A stretch of 64,000 nt of DNA from contig OX465282.1 in NCBI GenBank assembly GCA_949987705.1, forward strand, positions 61,253,922 to 61,317,921, written 5' to 3'. The position numbers and the translations under genes are program-made. Under the pieces are notes generated by a model. It had not been told where the DNA came from. It worked only from the letters and a program-made list of their open reading frames with translations, and searched no databases. Positions 49,369 through 60,234 of this stretch are shown here, piece by piece; positions within the stretch are counted from its first letter, which is position 1; each line of letters opens with the position of its first letter. This stretch comes from Thereva unica (lineage: Eukaryota; Arthropoda; Insecta; Diptera; Therevidae).

Positions 49369-50520
49369 ATGCCTGAATATACGATAAAGATAATCCGGAA
49401 TAAATGAGCTTTTATGGTGGAGGGGGTAAATTTTTCTGTTCCCGATCAATTTGGGATTGGGGCATGCGCACTGCGGTTTTCCTCGAATTGGGTTTTGTGT
49501 GCGTGCATATTTTGTCTTGCGCACTTCACATATTTCCGTTGTTAGGCAAAACCGAATTTTTTGGCGGGTGAATTTTGCGAAGTTTCCATGCAATTCAAAA
49601 ATTAGTGAGGTTATGGGTGAATATTTGATCTTGCGCACTTCGCATATTACCCTTGTGAGCTCCAACTGAATTGAATGGTGGATAAAGTTTGCATACAATT
49701 CAAAAATAAGTGAGGTTATGCGAAATTTGTTTTATGCGAAGTTTGCATAATTTTCCAAAAAAAGGGAGGTAATGCGATGGATGTTGATGTTCTCACACAT
49801 TCAAACTTAAAAATATGTGGTTGTGTGAAGTTGTTTACAAACAAAGTAATAATTCCTTTGTAAACCGGGGCTCCAATGGTAAACACTTATGATATGTATG
49901 ACTGATTAAATTAAATTTCTGATTAAATACAGGTTTAGGTTTTGGTGACATTATAACTAATGTTATCTTAATTAACTATATGTTAATTAACATTTTTTCT
50001 GCTATCGCTAAAAATAGCACCAGCAACTAATATTTGCGAAACGTACTTGCATTGAAATTCGATTATGTCGTTGGAAGAGCAAGAGTTGGATAGAATGACC
50101 ACCACCATCAACAGCGACAGTTTTATCACAAATTGTTAAGCACTTATGACCTGAAAAAAGCATAAAATGAAAGGGCATCATGTCTAAATAACACACATTC
50201 CGGTTGAATTCTCTGCACTTTTTATGCTACCCTTTGCCATGAGCAACTTACAACAACAACCGGAACAGCACATTTTAAAACTGCACAAATTGTATTTGGC
50301 ACGAATATAAAGCCATTAAACAATAAAAATAAGTCATTGAAAAAACTTTCTCAAATATTCGAAAATTAAGTTTGCATAAATTTTAAAATAAACAGTTTTT
50401 GTATACAGATTCCATTGAGTTTGTGTGGGTAAAGCTCACAATTTTGTGTGGCATATCGTTTATACGTAAAATGAGTTTATCCCCAAATCCCAAATAAAAT
50501 AAGGTGTAGTATAAATCGGC
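49369..50520. mobile_element. Unclassified 1152-bp insertion flanked by ACAGT
   Basis: It lies exactly inside family B 5' UTR sequence, with ACAGT at 49364-49368 and 50521-50525. The ends are weakly inverted (GCCTGAATATACGA / GCCGATTTATACTA). The interior carries a two-copy tandem repeat of about 114 bp (CTTGCGCACTTC at 49516 and 49630; AGTGAGGTTATG in each). No coding domain. The insertion status is well supported by the interrupted UTR; the superfamily is not. Confidence 0.6.
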
Positions 50521-50612
50521 ACAGTGACTTTTCTCGGGTTTTGACAGAAGTGACAAATCGGGTGCCACCACCTACCGAGGTCTTTGTTAACCGTTCGCCT
50601 AGTACGGTGATT

Positions 50613-51390
50613 GGGAAACATTTTGCCATCCCTTTAAAATGCTTGTAAACAACCCTGGCAGAATTTTGCTTCAACCATTTTGCCCAAGTGTAGAGTTGTG
50701 AAGAATAGTGAAAAGTTTCTTCTTTGTCCTTTCATTATAAATTAAATGGTATCAAACTAAAACAAAATATTAATTTTAAAACCAGTTTTAACTGCTGTAT
50801 TCGATGTTTTTGCCAACAAAAAATGACCAGATAATTTCTGGAGGCAAAAATTTGACTAAAAAAGTCTCCACAACTAGAGAATCCATTTACTAGAAAAACT
50901 AGTAAGCTTGTTTATTGTGGCACATTTTTGCCCGAACAGGGTACTAGTACTAGGCTTTAAACACGTCGGTTATAGTCAAATAAAAACCTTCTATTTTTAC
51001 AAGCCATGCAATAGGTGTGTGTATGCATTTGTATGAAGTTTCAACTTAAACGATAAAGTTTCATTTTTAGGTTATACTCTAAAGGACCCCGCAGTTTTTC
51101 TATGAAAAATTGCTTTTGGCTAATTTTCTTGAAATTTTGCAGGTTGGTAGTTCAAACCACCACCCACCACCCCTTTGATCCTTCAACCATCAACCATCCA
51201 ACCCCTCCCCTGACAAGTCCCCACCACGACCCATCCTATGTATTTTTCTGATTACTGACGTAGGCAATAGGGTGGAACGAAAAAAACACATTTTGATTTT
51301 TAATTTGTAATAGCGCGGAAAAGTTGCCTTTTGATGTAGAAAGGATAACAAAAAAAATTAATGGTCTTGGATGTGAAGTATCACGTCCGT
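50613..51390. other. No gene recognised
   Basis: AT-rich sequence with a C-rich patch (CCACCACCCACCACCCC) at about 51160. No element ends or coding domains are supported. Confidence 0.4.
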
Positions 51391-51395
51391 ATTTT

Positions 51396-51566
51396 AACGT
51401 GACAACGTCTATTAATTTGAACGTGACAACGTCTGTTATTACGTTTTGTATTATTTTCTCAATTAATAAATTATATATGTATTTCGAAGCAAATTTTTTT
51501 TTGTGTGCGGGACATTTTCACACGCGCGTCCTATCTTAAACCGATTTAATAGACGTTGTCACGTCA
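51396..51566. repeat. Direct and inverted copies of a GTGACAACGTCT motif
   Basis: ACGTGACAACGTCTATTAA (about 51399) is followed at about 51423 by ACGTGACAACGTCTGTTAT and occurs in inverse as TTTAATAGACGTTGTCACGT at about 51547. This gives a potential stem of about 19 bp enclosing about 130 bp. Probably the edge of a small TIR element; boundaries unclear. Confidence 0.5.
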
Positions 51567-51699
51567 ATATGAAAAATATTGCAGCACACCTTCAGGTGCC
51601 GCAAGGACGATAAAGTTTCATAAAGTTGTAATTTTCGCTGCTTTTTTAAGTTTTTTTAAGAAGTTGCCAAATATTATTTTAAATGACAGACAGAATAAA

Positions 51700-52083
51700 A
51701 ATTAGACGAGCAAGATTAAAAAATCGAAGAGATCTATCTCGTTAATGATAGTCTTTATGATCAGATAACCGGAAATAGAGGATTGTTTTTTGATGGCAGA
51801 AAAGACAAAACAATTGTTCAAGAAAAGAAAGGAACTAAGTTCTACAAAAAGGTCATTTCAGAAGAGCACGTTTCACTAATAGAGGAACCAAACTCAAAGT
51901 TTTTAGGCCCCGTAACACCTAAATCTGGCGCTGCAAAAGATATAGCAGAGAGTATACTGAAGTTTCTTGAAAATAAAGAGCCTAACGAACAACTTTGTAA
52001 ATGGAATGGATGGAACTGTTGTAAATATTGGTGTGATTTCTTTGCTGGAAAATGAAATAGGAAGACTTTTGCAATGGTTAATT
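51700..52083 (+). pseudogene. Fragment of a repetitive, transposase-like insect protein
   Basis: The frame from 51783 reads FFDGRKDKTIV, EEHVSLIEEPNSKFLG, VTPKSGAAKDIAESIL, then shifts frame at about 51985 to GMDGTVVNIGVISLLENEIG and RLLQWL. This order (F.DGRKD.T ... GPV.P..G ... DGT..N.G.. ... LQW) belongs, from memory, to a repetitive protein family common in insects. It is cut at about 52083 by an RTE fragment. Function unknown; a DNA transposon origin is likely. Confidence 0.5.
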
Positions 52084-52640
52084 TATTTGCTCCATTTATT
52101 TGCAGCCCTATATGTTTCGCTCCATCTTCTAATTCTGTGAATGTTTCTCTAAGATATGGAAGTGATCTTGCAAGGCAGTTTATGTCTTCGGCATATCCTG
52201 CCAACTGTTTGGATTTGTTAAGCAGGGTTCCATTCGCATCAATGTTAACCTTGAGAATTACTCCTTCTTGGCAAAGATTAAATAGCATGGGTGCCAGCAT
52301 ATCTCCCTGCTTTAAGCCTTGCTTGACTGGGAAGGACTCCGTCTATTCTCCTTGTATTCTGACTGCACATCTTGTATTTTCCATTGTCGTTTTTGTTAAT
52401 TTTATTATCTTTAGGGGGATGTTTAGGTCGATGCTGTCGTATGCTTGTTTAAAGTCGATGAAAAGTTGATACACGTCAATGTTGTATTCCCAGCATTTTC
52501 GGAGGATTTGCCTTATTGTAAAAAGTTGATCCATTGTTGACCTATTTCTTCTGAATCTAGCTTGGTATTCACTTAATGCAGCTTCTGCGTAAGTTTCCAG
52601 ACTGGCTTTAATTATATTGGTCATTATTTTATATACTGTG
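52084..52640 (-). pseudogene. RTE-like family E, RT fragment
   Basis: Minus-strand frames 52343-52654 (YKIMTNIIKASLETYAE, QARFRRNRSTMDQLFTIRQI, YQLFIDFKQAYDSI) and 51842-52300 (MLAPMLFNLCQEG, GTLLNKSKQLAGYAEDINCL, KHIGLQING) form an RT with a catalytic box reading YAED instead of YADD. It is truncated on both sides, by the BEL LTR at 52641 and at 52084. Confidence 0.7.
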
Positions 52641-53207
52641 TGTTCGGGCGTCAATACAAAATAAAAATATTAGTTTTAAGTATGAATGAATTATATAAAT
52701 TAAGTCATAAGTTGAAGTACCTATAAATAAAATTAACTATAATTTAATTGTTAGCGCCATCCTGAGATCACTGGGCGAAATCCAATAAGTATGAATAAAA
52801 GTTGCAGGGCCAAATAGTTTGAACTTGACCAACATATTTGAGAACCATGGGCTACTTCCCAGCTGCTGCTCATATTTTTATAAGCCAAATCTACGAACAG
52901 TTGCGAATAATGCACTTTCGAGAAATTCTTTGGGAGCGCAGTTTTCGGGCAAGTTCGGCTTCCCTCATCCTGCTTATATGTTTATAATTGATGATCATAT
53001 TCAGCCTCGGTGATCGATGGACGGCGCACGATCGGTTGTAGTGCCTCGAGACTGTAAAACTTCCTCTTTTTCGCTTGGACCACCAATTGAGACACATCTC
53101 GGAGCTCTACACCGTCAACTTTCCTGCTGTTCAAACATTATATTATAATACATCATTATAAAAACAACAAGATTTTTTAAATTGGTGCAGAAACTACTGC
53201 ACGCATC
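52641..53207 (+). repeat. Putative BEL 5' LTR
   Basis: TGTTCGGGCG at 52641 directly follows the end of the RTE fragment, and the primer-site-like TGGCGACCGTGACAGGAC begins at 53212. The region between is the LTR by position. It has no second copy in the window, so both limits are estimates. Confidence 0.5.
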
Positions 53208-53211
53208 ATTT

Positions 53212-53229
53212 TTGGCGACCGTGACAGGA
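53212..53229 (+). promoter_or_regulatory. BEL primer-binding site (probable)
   Basis: TGGCGACCGTGACAGGAC begins with TGG, as a site complementary to tRNA-CCA should, and resembles primer sites of other insect BEL elements. The tRNA was not identified. Confidence 0.55.
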
Positions 53230-54721
53230 CTTCAGGGAAGTTTGTTTATTTGATTAAAGGGTTCCTTCCATATTAATTCCATAATTAATTTTTCCGTTGT
53301 TTTTTAGAAAGTGTCTTCAATTGTGTTAGGAACGGGCTAAATGGGCAACGCGCATAAGTAGAAGTTTGATGGCAAAAAGAGGAATTTGCAAACGATAGCG
53401 GCTTAAGCAAAGTATACGAGCATATATTACGGTATTACCGCATGCGCAGTGAGTAAAGTGTATTGCAACATATTAAATTACTACCGAAGAAGATTTTCGT
53501 AATCTCATTAAATCACAATTCATATTGGATTATAATTTAAAAAAAAAAACTTGAATTCCAATCAGAAATATTCCGCGTGCATTAGGATCCAGATTTTTTG
53601 TTCCCGCTATAATTCAAGGCATGTGCATTGTTTTCCGCAGTTAATAAATAAAAACCGTAAAACTGTATTTCAATTATTGAAACCGGTCATAGTGATCCAG
53701 AATTTTTGGAAACATTTAATATTTAATTTAACATTTAAAATTTAACATTTAATTAATATTCGTTTCTCGTTATACATGAATCTATAAGGGCAAGAATTTC
53801 ATTATTATTATTCGGTTTGTTATTTTTTACACAAATATAAATTGTGCGGCTAATATTATAAGTTAAGAAAAAAATTGCGACTTAGTTTCCGTCGGCTTCT
53901 TGCATTATAATTATTCCTTTAATAGATTATTGCCGAATTCATTGTTTAATTCTTGTTGTTGGGTTTGGATTAACAAGTTACTTCTTGGTAACCTAACTTT
54001 AACATTCGTTAAAATAGCAATATCAGAATCATCATTTAATTAAAATCATTCGTTGTGCTACACATTTCTATTGTTATAGTTAGAAATTTACAGTGTCAAT
54101 TAATACACACTTTTCTTGAGTTTTCTGTGAGATTGAATGTAGTGCATTTAGCAGTCAGATTTGATCGCCAGTGGAAATATAAAATACGATTTGTTTTACA
54201 TTTGGAAGTTTAGTTGGTAGTTCGTTTTTAAAAATTGCTCATACTGCATTGCAGCTTCCTTGTTCTTATTACCCAATTATTGGTAGGTAGGTACTTTGCT
54301 ATTTTAGTTGGTTTTTCTAAACTTCTAATTCTAATTGCGCAAATCGCATTCTAATTGCTGCGCTGTCGGCATTTGAAATTTAGTTGGTTCTTATTATTGT
54401 GGTGCTAGTGCAGAAGTTGGACGTTTCAGCTGCTGGATTTCCCTATACGAAAGGAATCACAATTATTTCAGTGCGGTGCTACAGTTAATTACTAGAGTAT
54501 TTTTATAATTAATTCAGTTTAATCCCATTGTTGCCAGGGATCGTAGGTTATGAATTATTCGTTTACTTTCGTTGTTGAAGGCTTCATTTATTTCTAAATT
54601 TAATTAAATTTTATTCATAACCATCCTTCGTGCTACTTGCTTGAGTGAAGTGGCAAGTGTAAGATAGCGCGTTGACTGAATTTCGGCGTTATATTTCAAC
54701 GATCCCCAGATTGCAATTTCA
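53230..54721 (+). other. BEL leader region, long and noncoding
   Basis: About 1.5 kb of AT-rich sequence separates the primer site from gag. It contains one hairpin, CTTGTT…AACAAG around GTTGGGTTTGG (about 53952-53977), similar to those at 29352-29582. No open frame with a domain. Confidence 0.4.
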
Positions 54722-55775
54722 TTGGCGTCGGCTTATCTCACATTCGTTGTTGAAATGACAGAATCAACGCCTCATAAGTCTCCTAAAAAATTAGTGGAGC
54801 TTAAAGCGCAAAGATCTACGACTCGAGCATGCATATCGAGAATCAAAACCCTCATTGATGCAAAGGCAGAAACCTTTTCGGAAGTTGAGCTCGAATGTCG
54901 TTTAGGGATCTTGGAATCCTATTTCAAGCAGATTCTGTCCTATCAAACCTCCATCGAAAAACACCTCCCTGATGACGCTAACGAAGTAAAGATAAGGGGA
55001 GAACTCGAGCACCAATACTGCGCCATCAAAGCCAAATTAATGACATTGATGGCGGGGCAGCAAAAGGCTAGCATGAATTTCGATAGCTCGACTGTCATGC
55101 CTAATGTAGTAGTTCCAAATTTACCAAAGCTCAAGCTGCCTAATTTCGATGGAAAGTACTCTGAATTCCCAAATTTCTTAGGAGCCTTTACTAAATTGGT
55201 GGACAACAATGCAACTTTATCCGCCATGGAGAAATTCAATCATCTCCTCACATGTTTGCATGGCCCAGCTCTTCGCACCATACAAGGTTTTGAAGTGACC
55301 GACTCCAATTACCCTAAGGCTCTCGAGTTGCTAAAGGTAAGATACAATAATAAATATCTCATTGTCCAGGAACACCTGGCTTCTCTATTCAATATGCCAA
55401 GGGTAACAAAGAATTCCCCTGCTCAGCTTCGTTATCTGGTTGATTCAGCTAGCACCCATGTTAGTTCGTTGTTGAATCTTGGCTCACCCGAAGAAGTGCT
55501 AGATGCCCTTATAGTCTATTTGGTGAACTCCAAGCTAGACATTGAAAGCCAATGCAAATGGGAAGCGTCCATGACACATTCAGATCTGCCTTCCTGGTCT
55601 AAGTGTGCCAACATACTTAATCAACATACCCAATGTCTGGAGGCTAGGAACGTTAAGCAGAATGAAAGTCAGGAACTATCGACGTCTAAGCCTAGACAAC
55701 CGAATAAAGACCGAAAGCCTAATTACACGCTGGTAACGATATCCAGCCAAACTTGCTCTTGCTGCCACAAGCTAA
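54722..55775 (+). pseudogene. BEL/Pao Gag
   Basis: From the Met at about 54755 the protein begins MTESTPHKSPKKLVEL and carries a coiled-coil N-terminal region and the DUF1759-type capsid segment LPKLKLPNFDGKYSEFPNFL, then ALELLKVRYNNKYLIVQEHL. The zinc knuckles are in the next frame (CTNCLAKGHGVKQC and CKVCRRPHH at about 55858-55950), so a one-base break lies near 55770. The tail of the long frame beyond that point (to 56044) is a shadow. Confidence 0.8.
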
Positions 55776-57310
55776 AGAGCACCAAATCTATCGCTGTCCC
55801 AAATTTAAAGAGCTATCAGTCGCTGCAAGATTCGAATTCGTTAAGTCTAAGGCCTTATGCACCAATTGTTTGGCAAAGGGTCATGGAGTTAAACAATGTC
55901 GGCAGCAAAAATGCAAGGTCTGTCGTAGGCCTCACCACACCCTTTTACATAGGTACACCTCAGATCGTTCAGTCACTGAACCTTCCTCTAATTCTTCCGA
56001 CCTCGCTAAACTTCCATCGTCAAATTTCGGTTCGCCGCAGCTAGCAAGTCTGCCTTCTTCGTTGTTGTCTAATAATCATGCTCCTGGTCAGGTTTTGCTA
56101 GCAGTCGCGGTGGTCAAAGTTAGAGATCATGCAGGTGTGTGGCACATGGCGCGAGCACTTCTCGACTCCGCCTCTCAATTGCATTTTATTTGCGAAAATT
56201 TAGTGCATATTCTTAAGCTCAAGCGAACTAAAGTCAATACTGACATAAGTGGTATACGTAAAGAGGCTTTCAATATTCGATGGGCCACGGAAGCTACAAT
56301 TCAATCTCGTTTGAATCCGTTCCAAGCAACCTTGTCTATGTATATTCTACCTCAAATAACCGGACTGCAGCCCGAACGTACGATCTCGGTAGAAAATTGG
56401 AACTTACCCGCAAACTTAGAACTTGCAGATCCGGCATTTTTTAAGGCTCAAAAAGTTGACATACTTATTGGGACTGCCCTTTTCTTTCAGTTGCTATGCG
56501 TGGGTCAAATTAAGTTGGGCGACAATTTACCTACTTTACAGAAAACTCTTTTGGGGTGGTTAGTCGCCGGCACTTATGCTAACCAATCGGGCAATCGAAC
56601 AGCATCCGCCTGTGTTACAACCAGACCAGCAGCGATTTGCCAAGATAATTGCGAGGACAACTTGTCGGATTTAGTTGAACGATTTTGGGAGGTGGAAGAA
56701 ATCCATGCTACACCCACACCTCGTAGTGAAGAGCATGTTTATTGTGAAAACCTTTTCATCGAAACTACCCAGAGACTACCGGATGGTAGATTTATGGTGA
56801 AACTCCCTTTTATTTTAGACCCGCGCCAAGAACTGGGTGCTTTTAAAAGTATCGCCCTTAAGCGGTTATGCACGCTGGAAAGAAAGTTGGTGGAAAAGCA
56901 AGAAGTTAAAACTATGTATTCAGAGTTCTTACGCGAATACCTACGTGAAAACCACATGGAAAAAATTAATGAATCAGAAATCCCAGACTCCCACTATTTT
57001 TTGCCGCACCGATGTGTTCTCAGGCCCGATAAATCTACGACCAAACTTCGCGTCGTCTTTGACGCCTCTTGCCCTACGTCCTCGAGTAAATCCCTTAATG
57101 ATTTGCTCATGGTCGGACCGGTTATTCAAGACGAACTTTTTTCTATATTGATTCGGTTCCGTTGCCATCGTTTCGCTCTTACTGCAGACATTTCGGCAAT
57201 GTATCGGCAGATACTTGTACTACCTGAAGATTGTAACTATCAATTGATTCTTTGGCGTGAGAAGCCTACCGATGATATTCAAATTTATCGGCTTAGGACA
57301 GTTACGTACG
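55776..57310 (+). pseudogene. BEL/Pao Pol, first part: knuckles, protease, RT N-terminal half
   Basis: The frame 55753-57366 contains the two Cys/His knuckles, a protease with LLDSASQLHFI (an L-D-S-A variant of D-T/S-G, usual in BEL) and ILIGTALFF, then WEVEEIHA, and RT boxes CVLRPDKSTTKLRVVFDAS, GPVIQDELFSILIRFR, and FALTADISAMYRQILV (first catalytic Asp). The frame is broken at about 57305 by extra TACG repeats just before the 'P-F-LA' box. Confidence 0.8.
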
Positions 57311-57338
57311 TACGTACGGCACGGCGTCAGCGCCTTTC

Positions 57339-58375
57339 TTGGCGACAAGGTGTCTTCGCCAGTTAGCCACTGAATTCACTTCGGTTTACCCTATTTCGTC
57401 TGAAGTCGTGATGAATGACTTTTATATGGATGATCTGCTTTCTGGAGCCGACACTGCGGAGGAGCTTCACAAATTGCGCAAAGAGGTTGATATCATCCTA
57501 AAGTCAGCAAAATTCTGTCTCCGGAAGTGGTATTCAAACGACCTTCAGCTATTGTCCGAGATTCCCGAAGACCAAAGAGAAAAGCTACTTAGACTTCATG
57601 ATACTGATGTGTTAAAAACACTAGGTGTAACTTGGGAACCAAGCCATGATGAATTTCGCTTCTTTTACAAGCCCCCGCAATCGATAACATCCTCTTCGTC
57701 GGCTGCTGATAAGTCGATGCCTTCATCGGTGCCCGCCCTACCAAGGTCCGTTTCGTCGTCGTCCTCTCCATTGACTTTACCAAGTGTAATATCGCCATTG
57801 CCATCTCATCGTCATTCGGAATCGCGCTCATCGCCGTCCTTCTCTCTACCTAAAGTTACCAAGAGAATAGTCCTCTCTGAAACCGCTCGCCTCTTTGATC
57901 CTTTAGGCCTTATCAACCCTGTAATAGTACTGGCTAAATTGTTCCTCCAGCAACTATGGTTGCTTAAACTAAATTGGGATGAGTCCTTACCCCAAGAATT
58001 GGCTTCACGTTGGATCATTTTTACTACCCAACTGGCACAGCTAAATGATATTAAAGTTCCCAGACTAGTAACCAACAAACTAAACCCCACACATATATCC
58101 CTGCACGGGTTTTCAGATGCCTCACTTAAAGCTTACGGTTCCTGCATTTACCTTAGAACTATAAATGATGCTGGTCAGATATCGGTTAATCTATTAGTCG
58201 CTAAATCCAAGATCGCTCCTTCTAAGGTAACTCGATCTTTACCTTGTTTGGAGCTATGTGGGGCTCTTCTATTAGCTAGGCTATATGATAAGGTCAAGCC
58301 TAACATTTCTAAACGTCTCGATGCAATATATCTTTGGTCCGATGCCGAGGTTGAGCAGTCATGCATCCAATTGGA
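57339..58375 (+). pseudogene. BEL/Pao Pol, second part: RT catalytic box and RNase H start
   Basis: The frame 57339-58457 starts with the RT continuation ATRCLRQLATEF, then the catalytic box DFYMDDLLSGA, the connection with LGVTWEPSHDEFRF, a Ser/Pro-rich stretch of about 55 residues, KRIVLSETARLFDPLGLINP, and an RNase H-like segment LHGFSDASLKAYG with its catalytic Asp. A frame change near 58370 ends the useful part. The Ser-rich spacer is unusual for this position. Confidence 0.8.
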
Positions 58376-58709
58376 AAGTCTACGTGGCCAATCGAGTATC
58401 GGAGATCCAACGATTGACACCAAACGTGCCATGGAGGTACGTGAATTCGGCAGCTAACCCGGCGGATTTGATATCCCGAGGTGTTATGCCGAGTGAACTG
58501 AACAATACTCATTGGTTTAGCGGTCCCAAATTCCTATACAACCCAGAAGACTTGTGGCCTCTATCTCGAAAAAGACATGTTGACTTAGAAACTCTACCAG
58601 AAAAACGTAAATTAAAAACAGTTTTAATCTGCTTAGTGGATGAATCGTTCGTCTCCACCATTTGTAACTTCAGTAATTTCAATCGCAATTGTCGCCGTAT
58701 CGCCTATGT
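58376..58709 (+). pseudogene. BEL/Pao Pol, third part: RNase H end and integrase approach
   Basis: In the frame 58285-58803, from about 58370, the sequence reads YVANRVSEIQRLTPNVPWRY, VNSAANPADLISRGV (the conserved N-PAD box after RNase H) and WFSGPKFLYNPEDLWP. It continues to NFSNFNRNCRRIAYV, where the MITE at 58710 interrupts it. The remaining 31 codons of that frame are MITE sequence. Confidence 0.75.
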
Positions 58710-59374
58710 CCCAGTAGGAATTCTAGGAAGGCCTTACCGATGGAGCACTGAAATAAGTACTCATCTGGTAAGGGGTACCCCTTATTTTCTTGGTGCTAGA
58801 TGAGCCCTTACAAACCCCATTACAAGAGAAGGCAGATGGTAAGGTGTAGTCCAGAATTATACCCAAACAAGTGAGAATCTGCCCGATGACTCAAGGGAGC
58901 TTTCCTGGAGCTTTCATAAATTTTATAGAAAGAAAGAAAACGGGCAATTATATTCGTCGACATAAAATGCGACGTTAGCATACTCAATAGCGCGGCTCTC
59001 ATTCGATACGGAGGACAAGCAGCTTTGGAGAAGTGGAGAATTTAGTTGGGGGACTGCTTAGGTAAAGCCACTCTCGGGCTTGGAAAAAAAGGCATTTGTA
59101 AAAGATGAAAAAAATAAAAGCATTTCGACACCGGATCACAAATCCACAGGCGCCCATGAATATCTCTTTTCGCAATGTTCCATTTGCTGCCTTACTATAC
59201 CCCTTACAGATGAGCAGTTCTATAAGTACTCTAAGGTAAGTACCATAGTAAGGCCTTACCCCCTATGACATCGTGTGTAAAAGTGAGCACTTCTGTAAAA
59301 GGGAATGGTAAGGCCTACCCCTTACCAGTAAGTGCTGATTTCAGTACTTCTGTAAGCTTACCGGTCCTACTGGG
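58710..59374. mobile_element. MITE, 665 bp, TIR CCCAGTAGGA, in the BEL pol gene
   Basis: The ends CCCAGTAGGA / TCCTACTGGG are inverted, with a longer imperfect match inside (CACTGAAAT, GGTAAGGGGTA). Flanks share GT (58708-58709, 59375-59376). The BEL frame resumes in register after the element when one GT is ignored. Internal TACC/GGTA-rich repeats (for example AAGGCCTTACC) abound. The superfamily is unassigned; the TSD is only 2 bp and not TA. Confidence 0.75.
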
Positions 59375-59973
59375 GTGATTCGATTTATCGACAACTTACG
59401 CGCGAAACGGACAGGCAGAGAAACCAGCACTGAATCCCTATTAGCACTAGACGTAGACAGAGCTTTTATTAGAATCGTATGGGCACTCCAGCAAAGGGAG
59501 TTCGCAAATGAGGTCACATGGCTCCAACATGGGAAGCCAATAGCAGAAAAGGGTAGTATCAGCCATCTCGCACCTTTACAACGTCAAAATCCTCCGGGTA
59601 GGTGGAAGGCTGTATCACTCAGATCTGACACCTGATCGGAAATTCCCTATACTTTTACCGCGTAGAAATAAGTTTGTTGAATCATACATTAGGCACTTGC
59701 ATATAAAAAATTATCATGCCGGTCCTTCGGCTTTAGTCGCCATTTTACAGCAAAGATTCTGGGTCATTAATGCACGCGATTATTCTCGGAACATCGTCAG
59801 AAAATGCATCCACTGTTTCCGGTATCGACCTCAATTATTACGACAGATTATGGGAAATCTACCACGAGGACGCATTAACGTATCTCTTCCTTTCACCCAT
59901 ACCGGGGTGGATTTTTGCGGCCCGATAAACACTACATATGGACTACGAGGAAGAAGTTGCTATAAGTCCTATA
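59375..59973 (+). pseudogene. BEL/Pao integrase, N-terminal part
   Basis: After the MITE: RFIDNLRAKRTGRETSTESL, then (after another frame change at about 59600) the integrase finger HLHIKNYHAGPSAL...CIHCFRYRP and the beginning of the catalytic core at TGVDFCGPI (first catalytic Asp). The sequence ends at 59973 where a hAT-like terminus begins, so the rest of the catalytic core is not in the window. Confidence 0.8.
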
Positions 59974-60004
59974 CAGTGTTGGGCACATTCGACTAATTTT
60001 TCAA

Positions 60005-60180
60005 TCAGACTAATAATCATGGCTAAAACCAATCATGGTTGAATCAATCATGATTAAATCAATCACTAATCATGATAACATCGAGTAATCTTGGGGAAAA
60101 TGTAATCATCAGAATGATTATGATTATGAAATCTAATCTTAATCATGATTGAATGATTAACTCTTTAGTGATTAATATGA
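60005..60180. repeat. Cluster of AATCATGATTA-type words
   Basis: At least ten near-copies of the palindromic word AATCATGATT occur in both orientations in 175 bp next to the hAT-like end. Subterminal word clusters of this kind are binding sites in some hAT elements; here that is inference. Confidence 0.6.
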
Positions 60181-60234
60181 GCTTATAGTCTCCCTGAAAT
60201 TTTTTCCAGTTTTTTTTAGTAAATTGCGGAGTAA

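Larger units (their letters stand above)
47281..50612 (-). mobile_element. RTE-like family B copy, internally deleted, with secondary insertions
   Basis: Starting from the right on the minus strand: 5' UTR (50612-50521, then 49368-49200), endonuclease (49162-48437), an unrelated AT-rich stretch (48436-47990), RT C-terminus (47985-47320) and a 3' end with ATCATCATC at 47281-47292. Both halves match family B elsewhere in the window. The RT core is missing. The 5' UTR is split by a 1152-bp insertion flanked by ACAGT. Confidence 0.7.
52641..59973 (+). mobile_element. BEL/Pao LTR retrotransposon, old, 3'-truncated by a hAT-like element
   Basis: The order is LTR, primer site, long leader, gag, protease, RT, RNase H and start of integrase, the BEL/Pao arrangement. 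At least five frame breaks and one MITE insertion inactivate it. The coding sequence stops at 59973 where a hAT-like terminus begins. No 3' LTR occurs within the window, so age cannot be estimated from LTRs. Confidence 0.85.
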
